Below, in pieces: positions 1 to 8,929 of a DNA stretch of 64,000 nt. Origin of the DNA: Streptomyces tagetis (GTDB taxonomy: Bacteria > Actinomycetota > Actinomycetes > Streptomycetales > Streptomycetaceae); assembly GCF_018069565.1 (NCBI RefSeq), contig NZ_JAGPNL010000002.1, positions 124,001-188,000 of the forward strand, written 5' to 3'. Every line of letters starts with the position of its first letter. Position 1 is the first letter of the stretch. Made by a program: the position numbers and the translations under genes. A model generated the notes under the pieces. It was not told the origin of the DNA and ran no database searches. It saw nothing but the letters and a program-made list of their open reading frames with translations.

Positions 1-430
<430 letters not shown>

Positions 431-1114
431 TCAGTCGACATAGGTCAGGCCCAGCTCGGCCAGGGGGCCGCGCATCGCGTACAGGTCGAGGCCCAGCTCA
501 CCGGCGCGGAACCGGGCCCGCTTGCCCTCTTCGGCGGCCTCACGCCTGGCGGCGGCCTCGGCGACCTCGGCGGCCCGCGCGGCCGGGACGACCACCACGC
601 CGTCGGCGTCGGCGACGACCACGTCACCGGGGTTGACCAGCGCGTTGGCGACGACGACGGGGACGTTGACCGAGCCGAGGGTGGCCTTGACGGTGCCCTT
701 GGCGCTGATGGCGCGGGAGAAGACGGGGAAGTCCATCCGGCGCAGGTCGTCCACGTCGCGGCAGCCGCCGTCGATGACCAGGCCCCGGGCGCCGCGGGCG
801 CGCAGCGAGGTGGCGAGCAGCTCGCCGAAGAAGCCGTCCTCGCTCTCGGTGGTGCAGCCGGCGATCACGACGTCGCCCTCCCGCACCTGCTCGGCGGCGA
901 CGTGCAGCATCCAGTTGTCGCCGGGCTGAAGCAGCACGGTCACGGCGGTGCCGCAGAGCTTCGCGCCCTCGTAGACGGGCCGGATGTAGGGGCGCATCAG
1001 GCCGAGGCGGCCCATGGCCTCGTGCACGGTGGCGACCCCGAACTCCGACAGGGCCTCGACGGCGGCGCGGTCGGCGCGTTCGATGGTCCGGTGGACGACT
1101 CCGAGGTGGTGCAT
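431..1114 (-). CDS. ligK: 4-carboxy-4-hydroxy-2-oxoadipate aldolase / oxaloacetate decarboxylase
   Basis: This 227-residue protein of the RraA-like/HMG-CHA aldolase family has the usual family length. Members are divalent-metal class II aldolases that split 4-carboxy-4-hydroxy-2-oxoadipate into pyruvate and oxaloacetate and also decarboxylate oxaloacetate. The signature [10 protein letters not shown] carries the substrate-binding Arg119 and metal-associated Asp120, and the conserved [12 protein letters not shown] lies just before it. The ATG at 1114 was chosen because the family begins shortly before the [11 protein letters not shown] helix and because AAGGAG lies just upstream. An open frame runs on upstream of the ATG, but it is only the translated tandem repeat in the gap. 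The gene sits between ligJ (155 bases away) and ligI (21 bases away), completing the route to central metabolites. Confidence 0.87.
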   Translation of the reverse strand: MHHLGVVHRTIERADRAAVEALSEFGVATVHEAMGRLGLMRPYIRPVYEGAKLCGTAVTVLLQPGDNWMLHVAAEQVREGDVVIAGCTTESEDGFFGELLATSLRARGARGLVIDGGCRDVDDLRRMDFPVFSRAISAKGTVKATLGSVNVPVVVANALVNPGDVVVADADGVVVVPAARAAEVAEAAARREAAEEGKRARFRAGELGLDLYAMRGPLAELGLTYVD

Positions 1115-1127
1115 GGTGAGGCTCCTT

Positions 1128-1199
1128 GTTCTTGTCGTTCTTGTCGTTCTTATCGTTCTTAACGTTCTTGGCTTTTTTGTCGTTCTTGGCGTTCTTGGC
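1128..1199 (+). repeat. Eight-copy 9-bp tandem repeat in the ligJ-ligK gap
   Basis: Eight head-to-tail 9-base units fill 72 bases. The core unit is GTTCTTGTC on the plus strand, with variants ending ATC, AAC and GGC and one TTTTTTGTC. On the transcribed minus strand this is purine-rich AAGAAC repeated up to the ligK ribosome binding site. It is markedly AT-rich compared with the flanking DNA. It could be a slippage-prone microsatellite, an unstructured leader favouring ligK translation, or a spacer; none of these can be decided from sequence. Confidence 0.9.
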
Positions 1200-1269
1200 G
1201 GGACGGGAGCGGCCGGGGGCGGGGGAAGACCGGCGGGGCGCCCGCCTTCCCCCGCGTCGCGGGTGGGGC

Positions 1270-2295
1270 TCAGCGGCCCTGGGCGGTCAGGCGGGCGTCC
1301 AGGAGCGGGAAGACCCGCCGGGCGTTGCCCTCCTGGAGGGCCGACAGGTCCTCGGCGGACAGGCCCGCGTTCTTGACGTAGCGGTAGGTGTCGTCGAAGT
1401 AGTGACCGGTGCGCGGGTCGACGCCGCGGACGGCACCGATCATCTCCGAGGCGAACAGGAGGTTGTCGAGGGGGATCACGTCCAGCAGCAGGTCGATGCC
1501 CGGCTGGTGGTAGACACAGGTGTCGAAGAAGACGTTGCGCAGCAGCGACTCCTCCGGGTCGGGCCGGTCGAGCATCTGCGCCAGACCCCGGAAGCGGCCC
1601 CAGTGGTACGGCACCGCGCCGCCGCCGTGCGGGATGATCAGGCGCAGCTCGGGGAAGTCGGCGAACAGGTCCCCGGCCATGAGCTGCATGAAGGCGGTCG
1701 TGTCGGCGTTGAGGTAGTGCGCCCCGGTGGTGTGGAAGGCCGGGTTGCAGCTCGTGGAGACGTGCACCACGGCCGGTACGTCCAGCTCGACGAGCTTCTC
1801 CCAGACCGGGTACCACGAGCGGTCGGTCAGCGGGGGAGCGGTCCAGTGGCCGCCGCTGGGGTCCGGGTTGAGGTTGACGGTGACGGCACCCAGGTCCCGT
1901 ACGGCCCGTTCGATCTCCGGGACCACGGTGGCCGGGTCCACCCCGGGCGACTGCGGCAGCATCGCCCCGGGGACGAACCGGTCGGGGTACAGCTCGGAGA
2001 CGCGGTGACACAGGTCGTTGCAGATGCGGGACCAGGTCGAGGAGGTCTCGAAGTCGCCGATGTGGTGGGCCATGAAGGAGGCGCGGGGGGAGAAGACGGT
2101 GACGTCGATGCCGCGCTCGTTCATCAGCCGTAGCTGGTTGGCCTCCAGGGACTCGCGGATCTGGTCGTCGCTGATGACGGGACCGGCCGGATCGGGTGCC
2201 TGCACCGGGTCGGTGAGCGCGGCGGCCTGGGCCTCGCGCCAGCGGCCGAGGGGGGCGGGGGCCGTGGTGTAGTGGCCGTGGATGTCGATGATCAC
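1270..2295 (-). CDS. ligJ: 4-oxalomesaconate hydratase (LigJ-like amidohydrolase)
   Basis: This 341-residue amidohydrolase-2 family protein is predicted to hydrate 4-oxalomesaconate to 4-carboxy-4-hydroxy-2-oxoadipate, the substrate of LigK. The N-terminus IIDIHGHY gives the metal-binding HxH (His6, His8). Mid-protein [18 protein letters not shown] and the late LLFASEM segment are typical of the decarboxylase/hydratase branch of the superfamily. The GTG start at 2295 overlaps the galD stop (GTGA), implying translational coupling, and gives the family's short N-terminus; an open frame extends upstream but only antiparallel to galD coding. A related decarboxylase of the same fold is the alternative, but the tautomerase-hydratase-aldolase-hydrolase order makes LigJ much more likely. 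Confidence 0.85.
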   Translation of the reverse strand: MIIDIHGHYTTAPAPLGRWREAQAAALTDPVQAPDPAGPVISDDQIRESLEANQLRLMNERGIDVTVFSPRASFMAHHIGDFETSSTWSRICNDLCHRVSELYPDRFVPGAMLPQSPGVDPATVVPEIERAVRDLGAVTVNLNPDPSGGHWTAPPLTDRSWYPVWEKLVELDVPAVVHVSTSCNPAFHTTGAHYLNADTTAFMQLMAGDLFADFPELRLIIPHGGGAVPYHWGRFRGLAQMLDRPDPEESLLRNVFFDTCVYHQPGIDLLLDVIPLDNLLFASEMIGAVRGVDPRTGHYFDDTYRYVKNAGLSAEDLSALQEGNARRVFPLLDARLTAQGR

Positions 2296-3482
2296 GCGGG
2301 CTTCTTCTCCTGAACGGTGGGAACGGGGTCCCAGACGGAACGGGGGACGAGGACGTCGCCCGCCATGAGGAGGCGGGCGGTGCGCAGCAGAGCGGAGCGC
2401 GTGATCCGCCGGGGGTCGTCCGGGTCGCGCGCCAGGGTGACGCCGAACTCGCCGGACGGGTGCTCGACGGAGACCGTGGGGTGGGTGCCGGACACGGCGG
2501 CGGCCACGTCGTGGGCGACGCTGCCCTCGAAGACGCAGGCGGTGGCGGCCGTGACGGCGGCCAGCACGCCGATGGACTGATGGCACACCCGGGGGATGAG
2601 GCTGCGGGTGGAGAGGGTGCCGCCGTGCCGGGGCGGCGCGACCAGCGTCATCTTCGGGTAGTTCCGCGTCGTGACGTCGCCCAGCCCCATGGCCGCGCCG
2701 CACACCAGGCGCAGCGCCTCCACCCGGGCGCGGAGGGCGTCGTCGGCGTCGATCTCGGCCGGTGTCTCGTAGCCGGTGGCGCCCAGGCGCTCGGCCGCCA
2801 CGATCACCAGGGGCTGGCCGTTGTCGATCAGGGTGACGTCGACCGGACCCACCGCGGGCACGTCGAGGGTGTCCCGTACGCGCCCGGTGGGCAGGAGCGA
2901 TCCGGCGACGGAGCCGGCGGTGTCCAGGAACCCGATCTCGACCGGAGCGGCGGTGCCGGGGACGCCGTCGACGCGGGCCGTCCCCTCGTAGGCGACGTGC
3001 CGGTCCCCCGAGGGGCCGGCCGGGGTGGCGACGGTGATCTCGCAGACCATGCCGGTGTTGCGGGTCAGCACACGGGCGGTGGTGCGGTCGCCGGTGGGCG
3101 CGATCATGCCGGTCTCGACGGCGAACGGCAGCACGGCGGCGAGCATGTTCCCGCAGTTGGACGACGTGTCGACCACGTCCCCGGCGGGCTGGACCTGGGC
3201 GAAGGTCCACTCCAGGTCGACGGCGGCCTCGGCGGCCGGGCGCACCAGGCCGATCTTGCTGGTCAAGGGGTGCGCGCCGCCGACGCCGTCGATCTGCCGC
3301 GGATCGGGGGAGCCCATCGCCGCCAGCAGTACGGCGTCCCGGACGCCGGTGTCCTCGGGCAGCAGCCGTGCGTCGAAGAACGGCCCCCGTGACGTACCGC
3401 CCCGCATGAACAGGCAGGGGATCGCGGTCTGGGAGCCGCGCCTGGTGACCTCGGGGGCCCCGGCGGCTGCTACGGCGGGCAT
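2292..3482 (-). CDS. galD: 4-oxalomesaconate tautomerase (PrpF family)
   Basis: This 396-residue PrpF-fold protein is predicted to interconvert keto and enol (and cis/trans) forms of 4-oxalomesaconate, feeding the LigJ hydratase. Family signatures are [15 protein letters not shown] near residue 25 and [10 protein letters not shown] near residue 105, including the Cys of the catalytic pair seen in PrpF-type isomerases. It is the first gene of the minus-strand catabolic operon. AAGGAG sits 7 bases before the ATG at 3482. PrpF of the methylcitrate cycle and methylitaconate isomerases are homologous alternatives, but neighbouring ligJ/ligK/ligI genes fit GalD. The operon promoter should lie in the 209-base gap shared with divergent gntR. 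Confidence 0.85.
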   Translation of the reverse strand: MPAVAAAGAPEVTRRGSQTAIPCLFMRGGTSRGPFFDARLLPEDTGVRDAVLLAAMGSPDPRQIDGVGGAHPLTSKIGLVRPAAEAAVDLEWTFAQVQPAGDVVDTSSNCGNMLAAVLPFAVETGMIAPTGDRTTARVLTRNTGMVCEITVATPAGPSGDRHVAYEGTARVDGVPGTAAPVEIGFLDTAGSVAGSLLPTGRVRDTLDVPAVGPVDVTLIDNGQPLVIVAAERLGATGYETPAEIDADDALRARVEALRLVCGAAMGLGDVTTRNYPKMTLVAPPRHGGTLSTRSLIPRVCHQSIGVLAAVTAATACVFEGSVAHDVAAAVSGTHPTVSVEHPSGEFGVTLARDPDDPRRITRSALLRTARLLMAGDVLVPRSVWDPVPTVQEKKPA

Positions 3483-3523
3483 GGCCGCTCCTTCGTGAAC
3501 GGGGGTATGCAGAGGAAACTAAA

Positions 3524-3550
3524 TCATCAACGAGATTGTTGACAAGATGT
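3524..3550 (-). promoter_or_regulatory. Candidate galD promoter with GntR operator
   Basis: This AT-rich island lies in the galD/gntR divergent gap. It contains TTGTTGACAA (3536-3545), an inverted repeat of the TTGTnnACAA type often seen for FadR/FCD-type GntR proteins, overlapping a second inverted repeat TCAAC-N6-GTTGA (3527-3542). On the minus strand TTGTCA followed about 17 bases later by TTAGTT could be the -35/-10 pair of the galD promoter, so a bound repressor would block it. Inferred from sequence only. Confidence 0.45.
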
Positions 3551-3635
3551 TCCGATGAAATTGCCGATCTTTGGGGTCCCGGGTGAGGTCGCACCCGGCC
3601 CGCACACTAGGGTTCTCCCTGCACGAGTCGTCGAC

Positions 3636-3683
3636 GGAAGACGACGTAAGACGGTGGAAGACGCGGGAAGACGAGGGAAGGGG
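3636..3683 (+). repeat. 10-bp purine-rich repeat leading into gntR
   Basis: GGAAG (once GTAAG) recurs at exactly 10-base intervals beginning at 3636, 3646, 3656, 3666 and 3676, mostly as GGAAGACG plus two bases. The last copy merges with the GGGAAGGGG ribosome binding site of gntR. Several copies resemble Shine-Dalgarno sequences, so the array could present multiple ribosome docking sites in the leader. Confidence 0.75.
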
Positions 3684-3691
3684 TCGACCGA

Positions 3692-4372
3692 GTGACGGAC
3701 AAGCTTACGGGCGCCGCCGGCCGGCAGTACGTGGCGGACGCCATCAGGCATGCCCTGCGCTCCGGGGACCTCGTACCCGGGCAGCGGCTCGTCGAGAACG
3801 ACCTCGCCGAGTCCTACGGGGCGACCCGCGGCGCCGTCCGGGAGGCACTACAGGACCTCGCCGCCGAGGAGATCGTCGAAATCATCCCCCGCCGGGGCGC
3901 CCGGGTCCGCGCGGTCTCCGTCGAGGAGGCCATCCAGATCACCGAGTGCCGCTCGGTGCTGGAGCAACTGTGCGCCCGCAAGGCGGCCGAGCGGGCGGAC
4001 GGGGAACAGCGCGCGGAACTGAGCCGGATCGGCACCGACATGCGCCAGGCCGTCGCCGACGGCGCGTGGGACGCCTACTCCGCCCTCAACCAGCGGCTGC
4101 ACGAACTCGTCGTCGAGGCCAGCGGCCAGGAGGTCGCCCGGCGCCACCTGGAGCGGCTCAACGGTCCGATGGTGCGCTTCCAGTTCCGGCTGGCCCTGCG
4201 CCCGGGACGCCCCGCCCAGTCCCTGCCCCAGCACCTGGCCATCATCGACGCGGTGGTCGGCGGCGACGCCCCGGCGGCGGCCCGCGCCGCCGCCGCCCAC
4301 CTGGACGACGTGATCGACCAGCTCCGCGCCTCGGCCGACCCCGCCCCCACCCGGACACCACCCCGGCCCTGA
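3692..4372 (+). CDS. GntR-family (FadR/FCD) transcriptional regulator
   Basis: A 226-residue regulator. Residues 8-75 form the GntR winged helix-turn-helix (DAIRHALRSGDLVPGQRL, then ATRGAVREALQDLAAE as the recognition region, and the wing RRGARV). The C-terminal half is an all-helical FCD ligand domain with the usual acidic/His metal-site residues (HELVVEASG, QHLAIIDAV). FCD proteins typically sense small organic acids. Its divergent placement against galD suggests that it represses the catabolic operon and is released by a pathway intermediate such as 2-pyrone-4,6-dicarboxylate or 4-oxalomesaconate; the ligand is inferred. The GTG start is placed by GGGAAGGGG 8-14 bases upstream. The C-terminus is Pro/Thr-rich and likely disordered. 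Confidence 0.88.
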   Translation: MTDKLTGAAGRQYVADAIRHALRSGDLVPGQRLVENDLAESYGATRGAVREALQDLAAEEIVEIIPRRGARVRAVSVEEAIQITECRSVLEQLCARKAAERADGEQRAELSRIGTDMRQAVADGAWDAYSALNQRLHELVVEASGQEVARRHLERLNGPMVRFQFRLALRPGRPAQSLPQHLAIIDAVVGGDAPAAARAAAAHLDDVIDQLRASADPAPTRTPPRP

Positions 4373-4394
4373 CCGGGCGGACCCGGCGGGGTGC

Positions 4395-4421
4395 GGGGCG
4401 CGGGGCGGACCCCGCGACCCC
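4395..4421. terminator. Bidirectional hairpin terminator between gntR and the SARP gene
   Basis: Stem CGCGGGG (4399-4405) pairs with CCCCGCG (4410-4416) around a CGGA loop, extended by GGGG/CCCC after a one-base bulge. It lies 22 bases after gntR in the gap between two convergent genes. No U-tract is present, which is usual for Streptomyces terminators. Confidence 0.6.
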
Positions 4422-4491
4422 GCTCGGGCGTTGCCGCGCCACCAGGTGCCGGCCGGACACGCCCGGCCCGGCCGGCGACGGACGGCGTCCG

Positions 4492-5253
4492 TCAGCGACG
4501 GGCGGCGATCCGGCCTGCGGAGTGGGCGTGTGCGGCGCGGGGGAGAAGGGCCGTGAGCAAGACGGTGGGTTCGACACCGAGTTCGAGGTGAAGCATCCGC
4601 GAGTAGCTCCGGTACTGCCGAACTGCCTCCGAGAGGTTTCCCTCCGCGATGTGCGCCTCGATCAGGACACGCTGGGCCGTCTCACGAAGAGGGTCGGCGG
4701 CCACGGCGCTCAGCCCCACCTCGATCGCGCACCGGTGCTCTCCCGCCTGGGTGAGCCGGCGGCACAGCGTCTCCAGGGCGTGCAAGCGAATCTGCCGGAA
4801 CCTCTCCCGCTCGATGACCGCCCACTCATCCGGCCAGTCCGGGAGCAGATCGTGACTCAGGCAGTCGGGCAGATGTCTCTCAGTGCGCTCACCCGTTTCG
4901 AGCAGACGCAACCAGCGGGCGGCCTCGTGCACGTCCACTTCCACGGAGCCGCACAAGCGCAGATGAGAGTGGTGGTCGACCACCACGTGCGGTGCGGCCC
5001 GCCGGACCTGCCAGAGGCTGGTCCGCAGCGCGGCGCTGGATCTCTCGTCCGGAAGGTCCGCCCACAGCCGTGTGGCGACGAGGCTGCGGTGCGGCGGCCT
5101 CTGGCACATGGCGAGGAAGGCCAGCAGGCGCTGGGCTCCCCCTTGCAACCGGATGTGTCCACCGTGATCGCTGAGTTCGAAAGTCGGCAGCAGGCGAAGG
5201 CGGACACCCGGCCCTGCCGAGACGTCTCCTGGATGATGGTCATTCCCGGACAT
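4492..5253 (-). CDS. SARP-family (BTAD) regulator of the contractile injection cluster
   Basis: A 253-residue small SARP. Residues about 18-95 form the OmpR-type winged helix-turn-helix (LRLLPTFELSD, LLAFLAMC, AALRTSLWQVRR), followed by a bacterial transcriptional activation domain of helical hairpins to about residue 240. SARPs are activators that bind heptameric direct repeats next to the -35 region. It is divergent from the eCIS operon and separated by a 327-base gap that contains just such repeats, so it probably switches the particle genes on. No TTA codon is seen in the gene, so direct bldA control at this gene is not indicated. The ATG at 5253 is preceded by AGGGGGA. Confidence 0.85.
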   Translation of the reverse strand: MSGNDHHPGDVSAGPGVRLRLLPTFELSDHGGHIRLQGGAQRLLAFLAMCQRPPHRSLVATRLWADLPDERSSAALRTSLWQVRRAAPHVVVDHHSHLRLCGSVEVDVHEAARWLRLLETGERTERHLPDCLSHDLLPDWPDEWAVIERERFRQIRLHALETLCRRLTQAGEHRCAIEVGLSAVAADPLRETAQRVLIEAHIAEGNLSEAVRQYRSYSRMLHLELGVEPTVLLTALLPRAAHAHSAGRIAARR

Positions 5254-5580
5254 GCATCCCCCTAGGTCGGACGCGCCACCGCGGCGCGGGAGATCGCTTG
5301 CGGACGCTGCGCAGTATTGCCCCCTTGCTCTCGCCCTCGGTGACGGATCGTGGGCCTTCGGCCGCCAAGTTCACCCAGGTGGACGCGTCATGCTCCGCAA
5401 AGGAATCGCCGGCCTGGGCGGGCACCCCTCGTAAGCGGCTGACCGGCACGTTTCGCCTGTGCTGACGGCGCGTCGACGCCGCATCGACGTGGGCGTCGAC
5501 GCCGCCGCGACGCGGCTTTCCACATGCTCCGACACGAGCGGCACGACAGAGACGGGACACCACTTCTCCAGCATGTGCGC
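5254..5580. other. 327-base divergent regulatory gap, SARP gene to eCIS operon
   Basis: No convincing gene is seen here. Short open frames exist on both strands but none has a ribosome binding site plus a recognisable product. The notable content is the phased GACG repeat block at 5464-5513, about 70 bases before the first structural gene. The part next to the SARP gene (5254-5450) shows no clear hairpin or repeat. Confidence 0.6.
5464..5513 (+). promoter_or_regulatory. Helically phased heptamer repeats, probable SARP operator
   Basis: Heptamers TCGACGC (5473-5479), TCGACGT (5484-5490), TCGACGC (5496-5502) and GCGACGC (5507-5513) start 11, 12 and 11 bases apart, so they lie on one face of the helix. 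A fifth degenerate GACG begins at 5464, 11 bases before the GACG of the first full copy. SARP proteins are known to bind such direct repeats, with the last copy about 8 bases before the -10 element. That would put the -10 near CATGCT (5523-5528), a weak match. This would drive the operon starting at 5581. Confidence 0.6.
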
Positions 5581-6162
5581 ATGGCCGGATTCAGTGGAGT
5601 CAGCGCGGTGGGCAGGAGTCTCGAACGTCTCCTCAACCTGGCCTTCATCAGCGCACAACCGGTTCCGGGGGAGTCGACCAAAGCCGTCCTGATCCGGACC
5701 GACGATCTGGATCTGGCCCAGAACACGGAGATCCGGTTCCCGGCGCTCTCCTTGCTGCTCTACCGCGTGGACTTCGACAAGAGCACGCGGGCGAGCTGGT
5801 CCGCGCGCGGTTCGCAGGACGGCCGCTCCTATCTCCCGCTGGACCTGCATTACCTGCTCACGCCCTGGGCGGACAACGCCGAACACGAACACCTCATCCT
5901 GGGCCGCACGCTTCAGGCGCTGGACGACGTCGCGGTGCTCTCGGGACCGCTGCTCGACCATTCCGGGGAATGGGAGCCGGACGAGGGGGTGCAGTTGCTG
6001 CTGGAGGACGTGTCCATGGACGACCTCATGCGCACATTCGAGGCGCTCTCCGTGGACTTCCGGCTCTCCCTCCCGTACGTCGCTCGCGTGGTGGTCGTCA
6101 CCGGGCCGTCGGTGGCGCCTCCAGCGGACACCCTCACCGTGGTCACCGGGGCGCGGCTGTGA
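5581..6162 (+). CDS. eCIS cap protein, DUF4255 family (Pvc16-like)
   Basis: A 193-residue DUF4255 protein. In PVC/Afp-type particles the DUF4255 protein (Pvc16/Afp16) caps the distal end of the tube and sheath and stops polymerisation. Typical features are the N-terminal helix SAVGRSLERLLNLAF, the TKAVLIRTDDLD strand, FPALSLLLYRV, and the motif YLPLDLHYLLTPWADNAEHEHLILGR near residue 85. The C-terminus LSLPYVARVVVV is also characteristic. The frame is open from 5524, but the ATG at 5581 fits the family N-terminus; an in-frame GTG at 5575 is possible. No strong ribosome binding site is visible. It is the first gene of the operon and its stop overlaps the next start. Confidence 0.88.
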   Translation: MAGFSGVSAVGRSLERLLNLAFISAQPVPGESTKAVLIRTDDLDLAQNTEIRFPALSLLLYRVDFDKSTRASWSARGSQDGRSYLPLDLHYLLTPWADNAEHEHLILGRTLQALDDVAVLSGPLLDHSGEWEPDEGVQLLLEDVSMDDLMRTFEALSVDFRLSLPYVARVVVVTGPSVAPPADTLTVVTGARL

Positions 6163-7040
6163 CCGGCCCGCTGCCCCCTGCCCCCCAAGGCCCCTTCCTC
6201 GCCGCGGCCCCGGTGGTGCGGACACACCGGCTCGCCCTCGGCCTCCAGGTCGTCGATGCGCTGCGCGGTGAGCCGGCGGACGTCGCGGTCGCGGTCGAGG
6301 AGGTGCCGCCGTCGCACGCGATGCCCCGGCCGGCAGTCCGGGAGGCAGCGGCAGCGCTCTACAACCCGGGCATGGGCTTGCCGCGATTGACGCGGGGACG
6401 GCACCCCGGCCGGTTCCGGCTGCTGTTCGGCGACCGTGTCGCACCTCCCGTACGGGTACGCGTCTACGACACCGCCCGCCGCTTCGTGCCCCGCCGTCTG
6501 GAAGTGCCGTTCGCCTCGCTCGCCGCCGTCCTCGCCGAGGAGGCGTCCGGGGCCAGGCCGGCGGCCAGGGCCCGGCGGATCGCGGTCTTCCCCGGCACCG
6601 CGTACAGCCCGCAGGGCAACGCCACCGGGGTCCGCGGCCGGGTGGTCGGCCCGACGGGCGGGCCGGTGCGCTGGGTGCGCGTCACGGCCTGGCATTCCGC
6701 CCTGGGCACCGTGCTCGGACATGCTCACGGAGACGACCGCGGGGAGTTTCTCCTGGTCCTCGGGGTCCCGCCGACGAGCCACGCGAGTCCCAGCGGCTCC
6801 GCCTTCACCGTCCGGCTGACGCTGGCGGCACGGTCGACGCCGCCCCCCGCCGGTTCGGCCGTCACGCGGCACGATCCCTTCGCAGACCTGCCGCTTGAGG
6901 TGCTGCCGCCGGTCGGTACGCCGGACGACGTCTCGGACGGCATGACCGTGCCCGACGCACACGCGGCCCGCAGCACGGTCGTCGTGCCGTTGTTGCTCGG
7001 CCGGTTGGTGAGTCCCCCCAGTCCGTTCATTCTCCCCTGA
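6159..7040 (+). CDS. eCIS-associated protein with a carboxypeptidase-regulatory-like domain
   Basis: A 293-residue protein of no certain function. The GTG start overlaps the DUF4255 stop. The middle, around residues 150-215, reads like a carboxypeptidase-regulatory/beta-sandwich domain: TGVRGRVVGPTGGPVRWVRVTAW followed by GDDRGEFLLVLG. The N-terminal half has DRVAPPVRVRVYDTARRFVPRRL, suggesting further beta structure. There is no signal peptide or membrane segment. It lies between cap and sheath, so it is likely a particle accessory or decoration protein. The enzymatic residues of a peptidase are not present; the domain name describes fold only. Confidence 0.6.
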   Translation: MTGPLPPAPQGPFLAAAPVVRTHRLALGLQVVDALRGEPADVAVAVEEVPPSHAMPRPAVREAAAALYNPGMGLPRLTRGRHPGRFRLLFGDRVAPPVRVRVYDTARRFVPRRLEVPFASLAAVLAEEASGARPAARARRIAVFPGTAYSPQGNATGVRGRVVGPTGGPVRWVRVTAWHSALGTVLGHAHGDDRGEFLLVLGVPPTSHASPSGSAFTVRLTLAARSTPPPAGSAVTRHDPFADLPLEVLPPVGTPDDVSDGMTVPDAHAARSTVVVPLLLGRLVSPPSPFILP

Positions 7041-7056
7041 GCCCCCATGAGGAGCC

Positions 7057-8904
7057 ATGCCCGAGTACCTCGCACCCGGTGTCTTCGTCGAAGAGGTCAG
7101 CTTCCGCGCGAAGTCCATCGAAGGGGTGCCGACGAGCACGACCGGCCTCGCCGGGATGACCCGGTACGGGCCGGTGCACTACCAGGGGGGCCCGTTGTCG
7201 ACGGAGCCGCGCCTGGTCACCAGCTTCGTCGAGTTCGAGAGGCTCTACGGCAAGCTGGAACCGCTGGGCGACCGCGTACCCTATCTGGCCCATGCCGTCC
7301 GCGCCTTCTTCCTCAACGGCGGCCAACGGCTGTACGTCTCCCGGGTCTACAACCCCGGTGACGGCACGGGGGTGGCCAAGACCGACGTCGTCGTCAACAG
7401 TCCGGCCGGCACCGCGTCGACCGTCACGTGGTGTGCGCGCTGGCCGGGAAGCATGGGCAACGTCTTTGTCGAGGTACGCCCCGTCCGCAGCCGCAATGTG
7501 GCCCTGCCCGCTCCGTCCGGGGCCCCCGCGGCGCTGCGCGCCAACCGCGTCCGCAACGGCTCCCTCGTCGAGGTGGCACCGGCCGGAGCCACCCTGCCCG
7601 ACCGGAAGACCCCGTTGGACATGGACAAGCTGCGGACCGTCGAGGTCGACTCCGCCGGACGTCAGACCTTCCACCGGGCCAACGGCGACATGGACCCGCT
7701 GACCGCGACGGACCAGCTCGTCCTGGTCGAACTCGAGGTCACCGTACTCGTCGATCCGGACCGGACGGACCGGGCCACCGGCCTCGGCTGCCACACCGAC
7801 CACCGACGCTGGATCGGCAAGATCCTGGACCTGCACGATCCCGAGGACGACGCCGCCGTGGTCTGGCTCAAGGCGGACCGGCCCAATCCGATCGGGCTGG
7901 CCGTGGCGCTCACCAACGGCACCGACACCGAGAGGAACGTACGCGGCCGCTTCGAGCTGACCGGCGGACTGGACGGCCGGCTGCCGACGGCCGAGATGTT
8001 CAAGGGCGAGGAGGCCGACCTGGACGACGCCACCAGGAAGGCGACCGGGCTCGCGGCACTGGCCGAGATCGACGACATCGCGATCGTCGCCCTGCCCGAC
8101 GCCGCCGACCTCGACGACGACGAACAGAGCCGGCTGGCAGTCCAGTACCTGATCGCGCACGCGGAGGCGCCCGGCGCGTATCGGATCGCGATCGTGGACG
8201 GTCCGAAGAGCGCGTCGATGAACAAGATCCGGTCCTTCCGTGGTCAGTTCGACTCCTCCTACGCCGCTCTCTACCACCCCTGGATCGAGACCCTCGACCC
8301 CAACGAGAGCCCGGAACAAGGGTCCCTGCCGGGCAAGTTGCTGCTCCCGCCCTCCGGCTTCGTCGCCGGCATCTACGCCCGCTCGGACATCACCCGCGGC
8401 GTGCACAAGGCACCCGCGAACGAGGTGGTGCTCGGCCTGACCCGGTTCGAGGCCAACATCAACACCGGCCGTCAGCAGGTACTCAACCCCGAGGGCATCA
8501 ACGCCCTGCGCTTCTTCCCCGGACGCGGCAACCGGGTCTGGGGAGCGCGCACGCTGAGCAGCGACCCGGAGTGGAAGTACGTCAACGTCCGGCGGTTCTT
8601 CATCCTTCTTGAGCACTCGATCGACAAGGCCACCCAGTGGGCGGTGTTCGAGCCCAACGGTCCCGACCTCTGGCAGAAGATCGTGCGTGCCGTCGAGGAC
8701 TTCCTCGACCTCCAGTGGCGCAACGGCGCCCTGCTGGGCGCGACCCGGGCGCAGGCGTACTTCGTCCGCTGCGACCGCACCACCATGACCCAGAACGACC
8801 TCGACAACGGCCGCCTGATCTGCCTCGTCGGCGTCGCCCCGGTCCGGCCGGCCGAATTCGTCATCTTCCGCATCGGACAGTGGACGGCGGACGCCCGTTC
8901 CTGA
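7057..8904 (+). CDS. Contractile sheath protein (Pvc2-like)
   Basis: A 615-residue phage tail sheath family protein and the main contractile sheath subunit. The N-terminus MPEYLAPGVFVEEVSF is the sheath hallmark: the first strand exchanges with neighbouring subunits. YLAHAVRAFFLNGGQRLYVSRV and the late motif FDSSYAALYHPW are standard, as is the C-terminal part with SIDKATQWAVFEPN and NGALLGATRAQAYFVRCD. An inserted domain of about residues 110-330 decorates the outside. GAGGAG is just before the ATG, and the tube gene follows 25 bases later, the usual sheath-tube order. Confidence 0.95.
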   Translation: MPEYLAPGVFVEEVSFRAKSIEGVPTSTTGLAGMTRYGPVHYQGGPLSTEPRLVTSFVEFERLYGKLEPLGDRVPYLAHAVRAFFLNGGQRLYVSRVYNPGDGTGVAKTDVVVNSPAGTASTVTWCARWPGSMGNVFVEVRPVRSRNVALPAPSGAPAALRANRVRNGSLVEVAPAGATLPDRKTPLDMDKLRTVEVDSAGRQTFHRANGDMDPLTATDQLVLVELEVTVLVDPDRTDRATGLGCHTDHRRWIGKILDLHDPEDDAAVVWLKADRPNPIGLAVALTNGTDTERNVRGRFELTGGLDGRLPTAEMFKGEEADLDDATRKATGLAALAEIDDIAIVALPDAADLDDDEQSRLAVQYLIAHAEAPGAYRIAIVDGPKSASMNKIRSFRGQFDSSYAALYHPWIETLDPNESPEQGSLPGKLLLPPSGFVAGIYARSDITRGVHKAPANEVVLGLTRFEANINTGRQQVLNPEGINALRFFPGRGNRVWGARTLSSDPEWKYVNVRRFFILLEHSIDKATQWAVFEPNGPDLWQKIVRAVEDFLDLQWRNGALLGATRAQAYFVRCDRTTMTQNDLDNGRLICLVGVAPVRPAEFVIFRIGQWTADARS

Positions 8905-8929
8905 ACCGGCGCCGCCCTGAGAGGAGCCC

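Noticed and set aside
1128..1199. CRISPR-like array
   Set aside because: Units are 9 bp without spacers; it is a simple tandem repeat.
431..2011. A 526-codon minus-strand frame fusing ligK to sequence antiparallel-framed with ligJ
   Set aside because: Only the last 227 codons match a family; the earlier part is repeat translation and out-of-frame ligJ.
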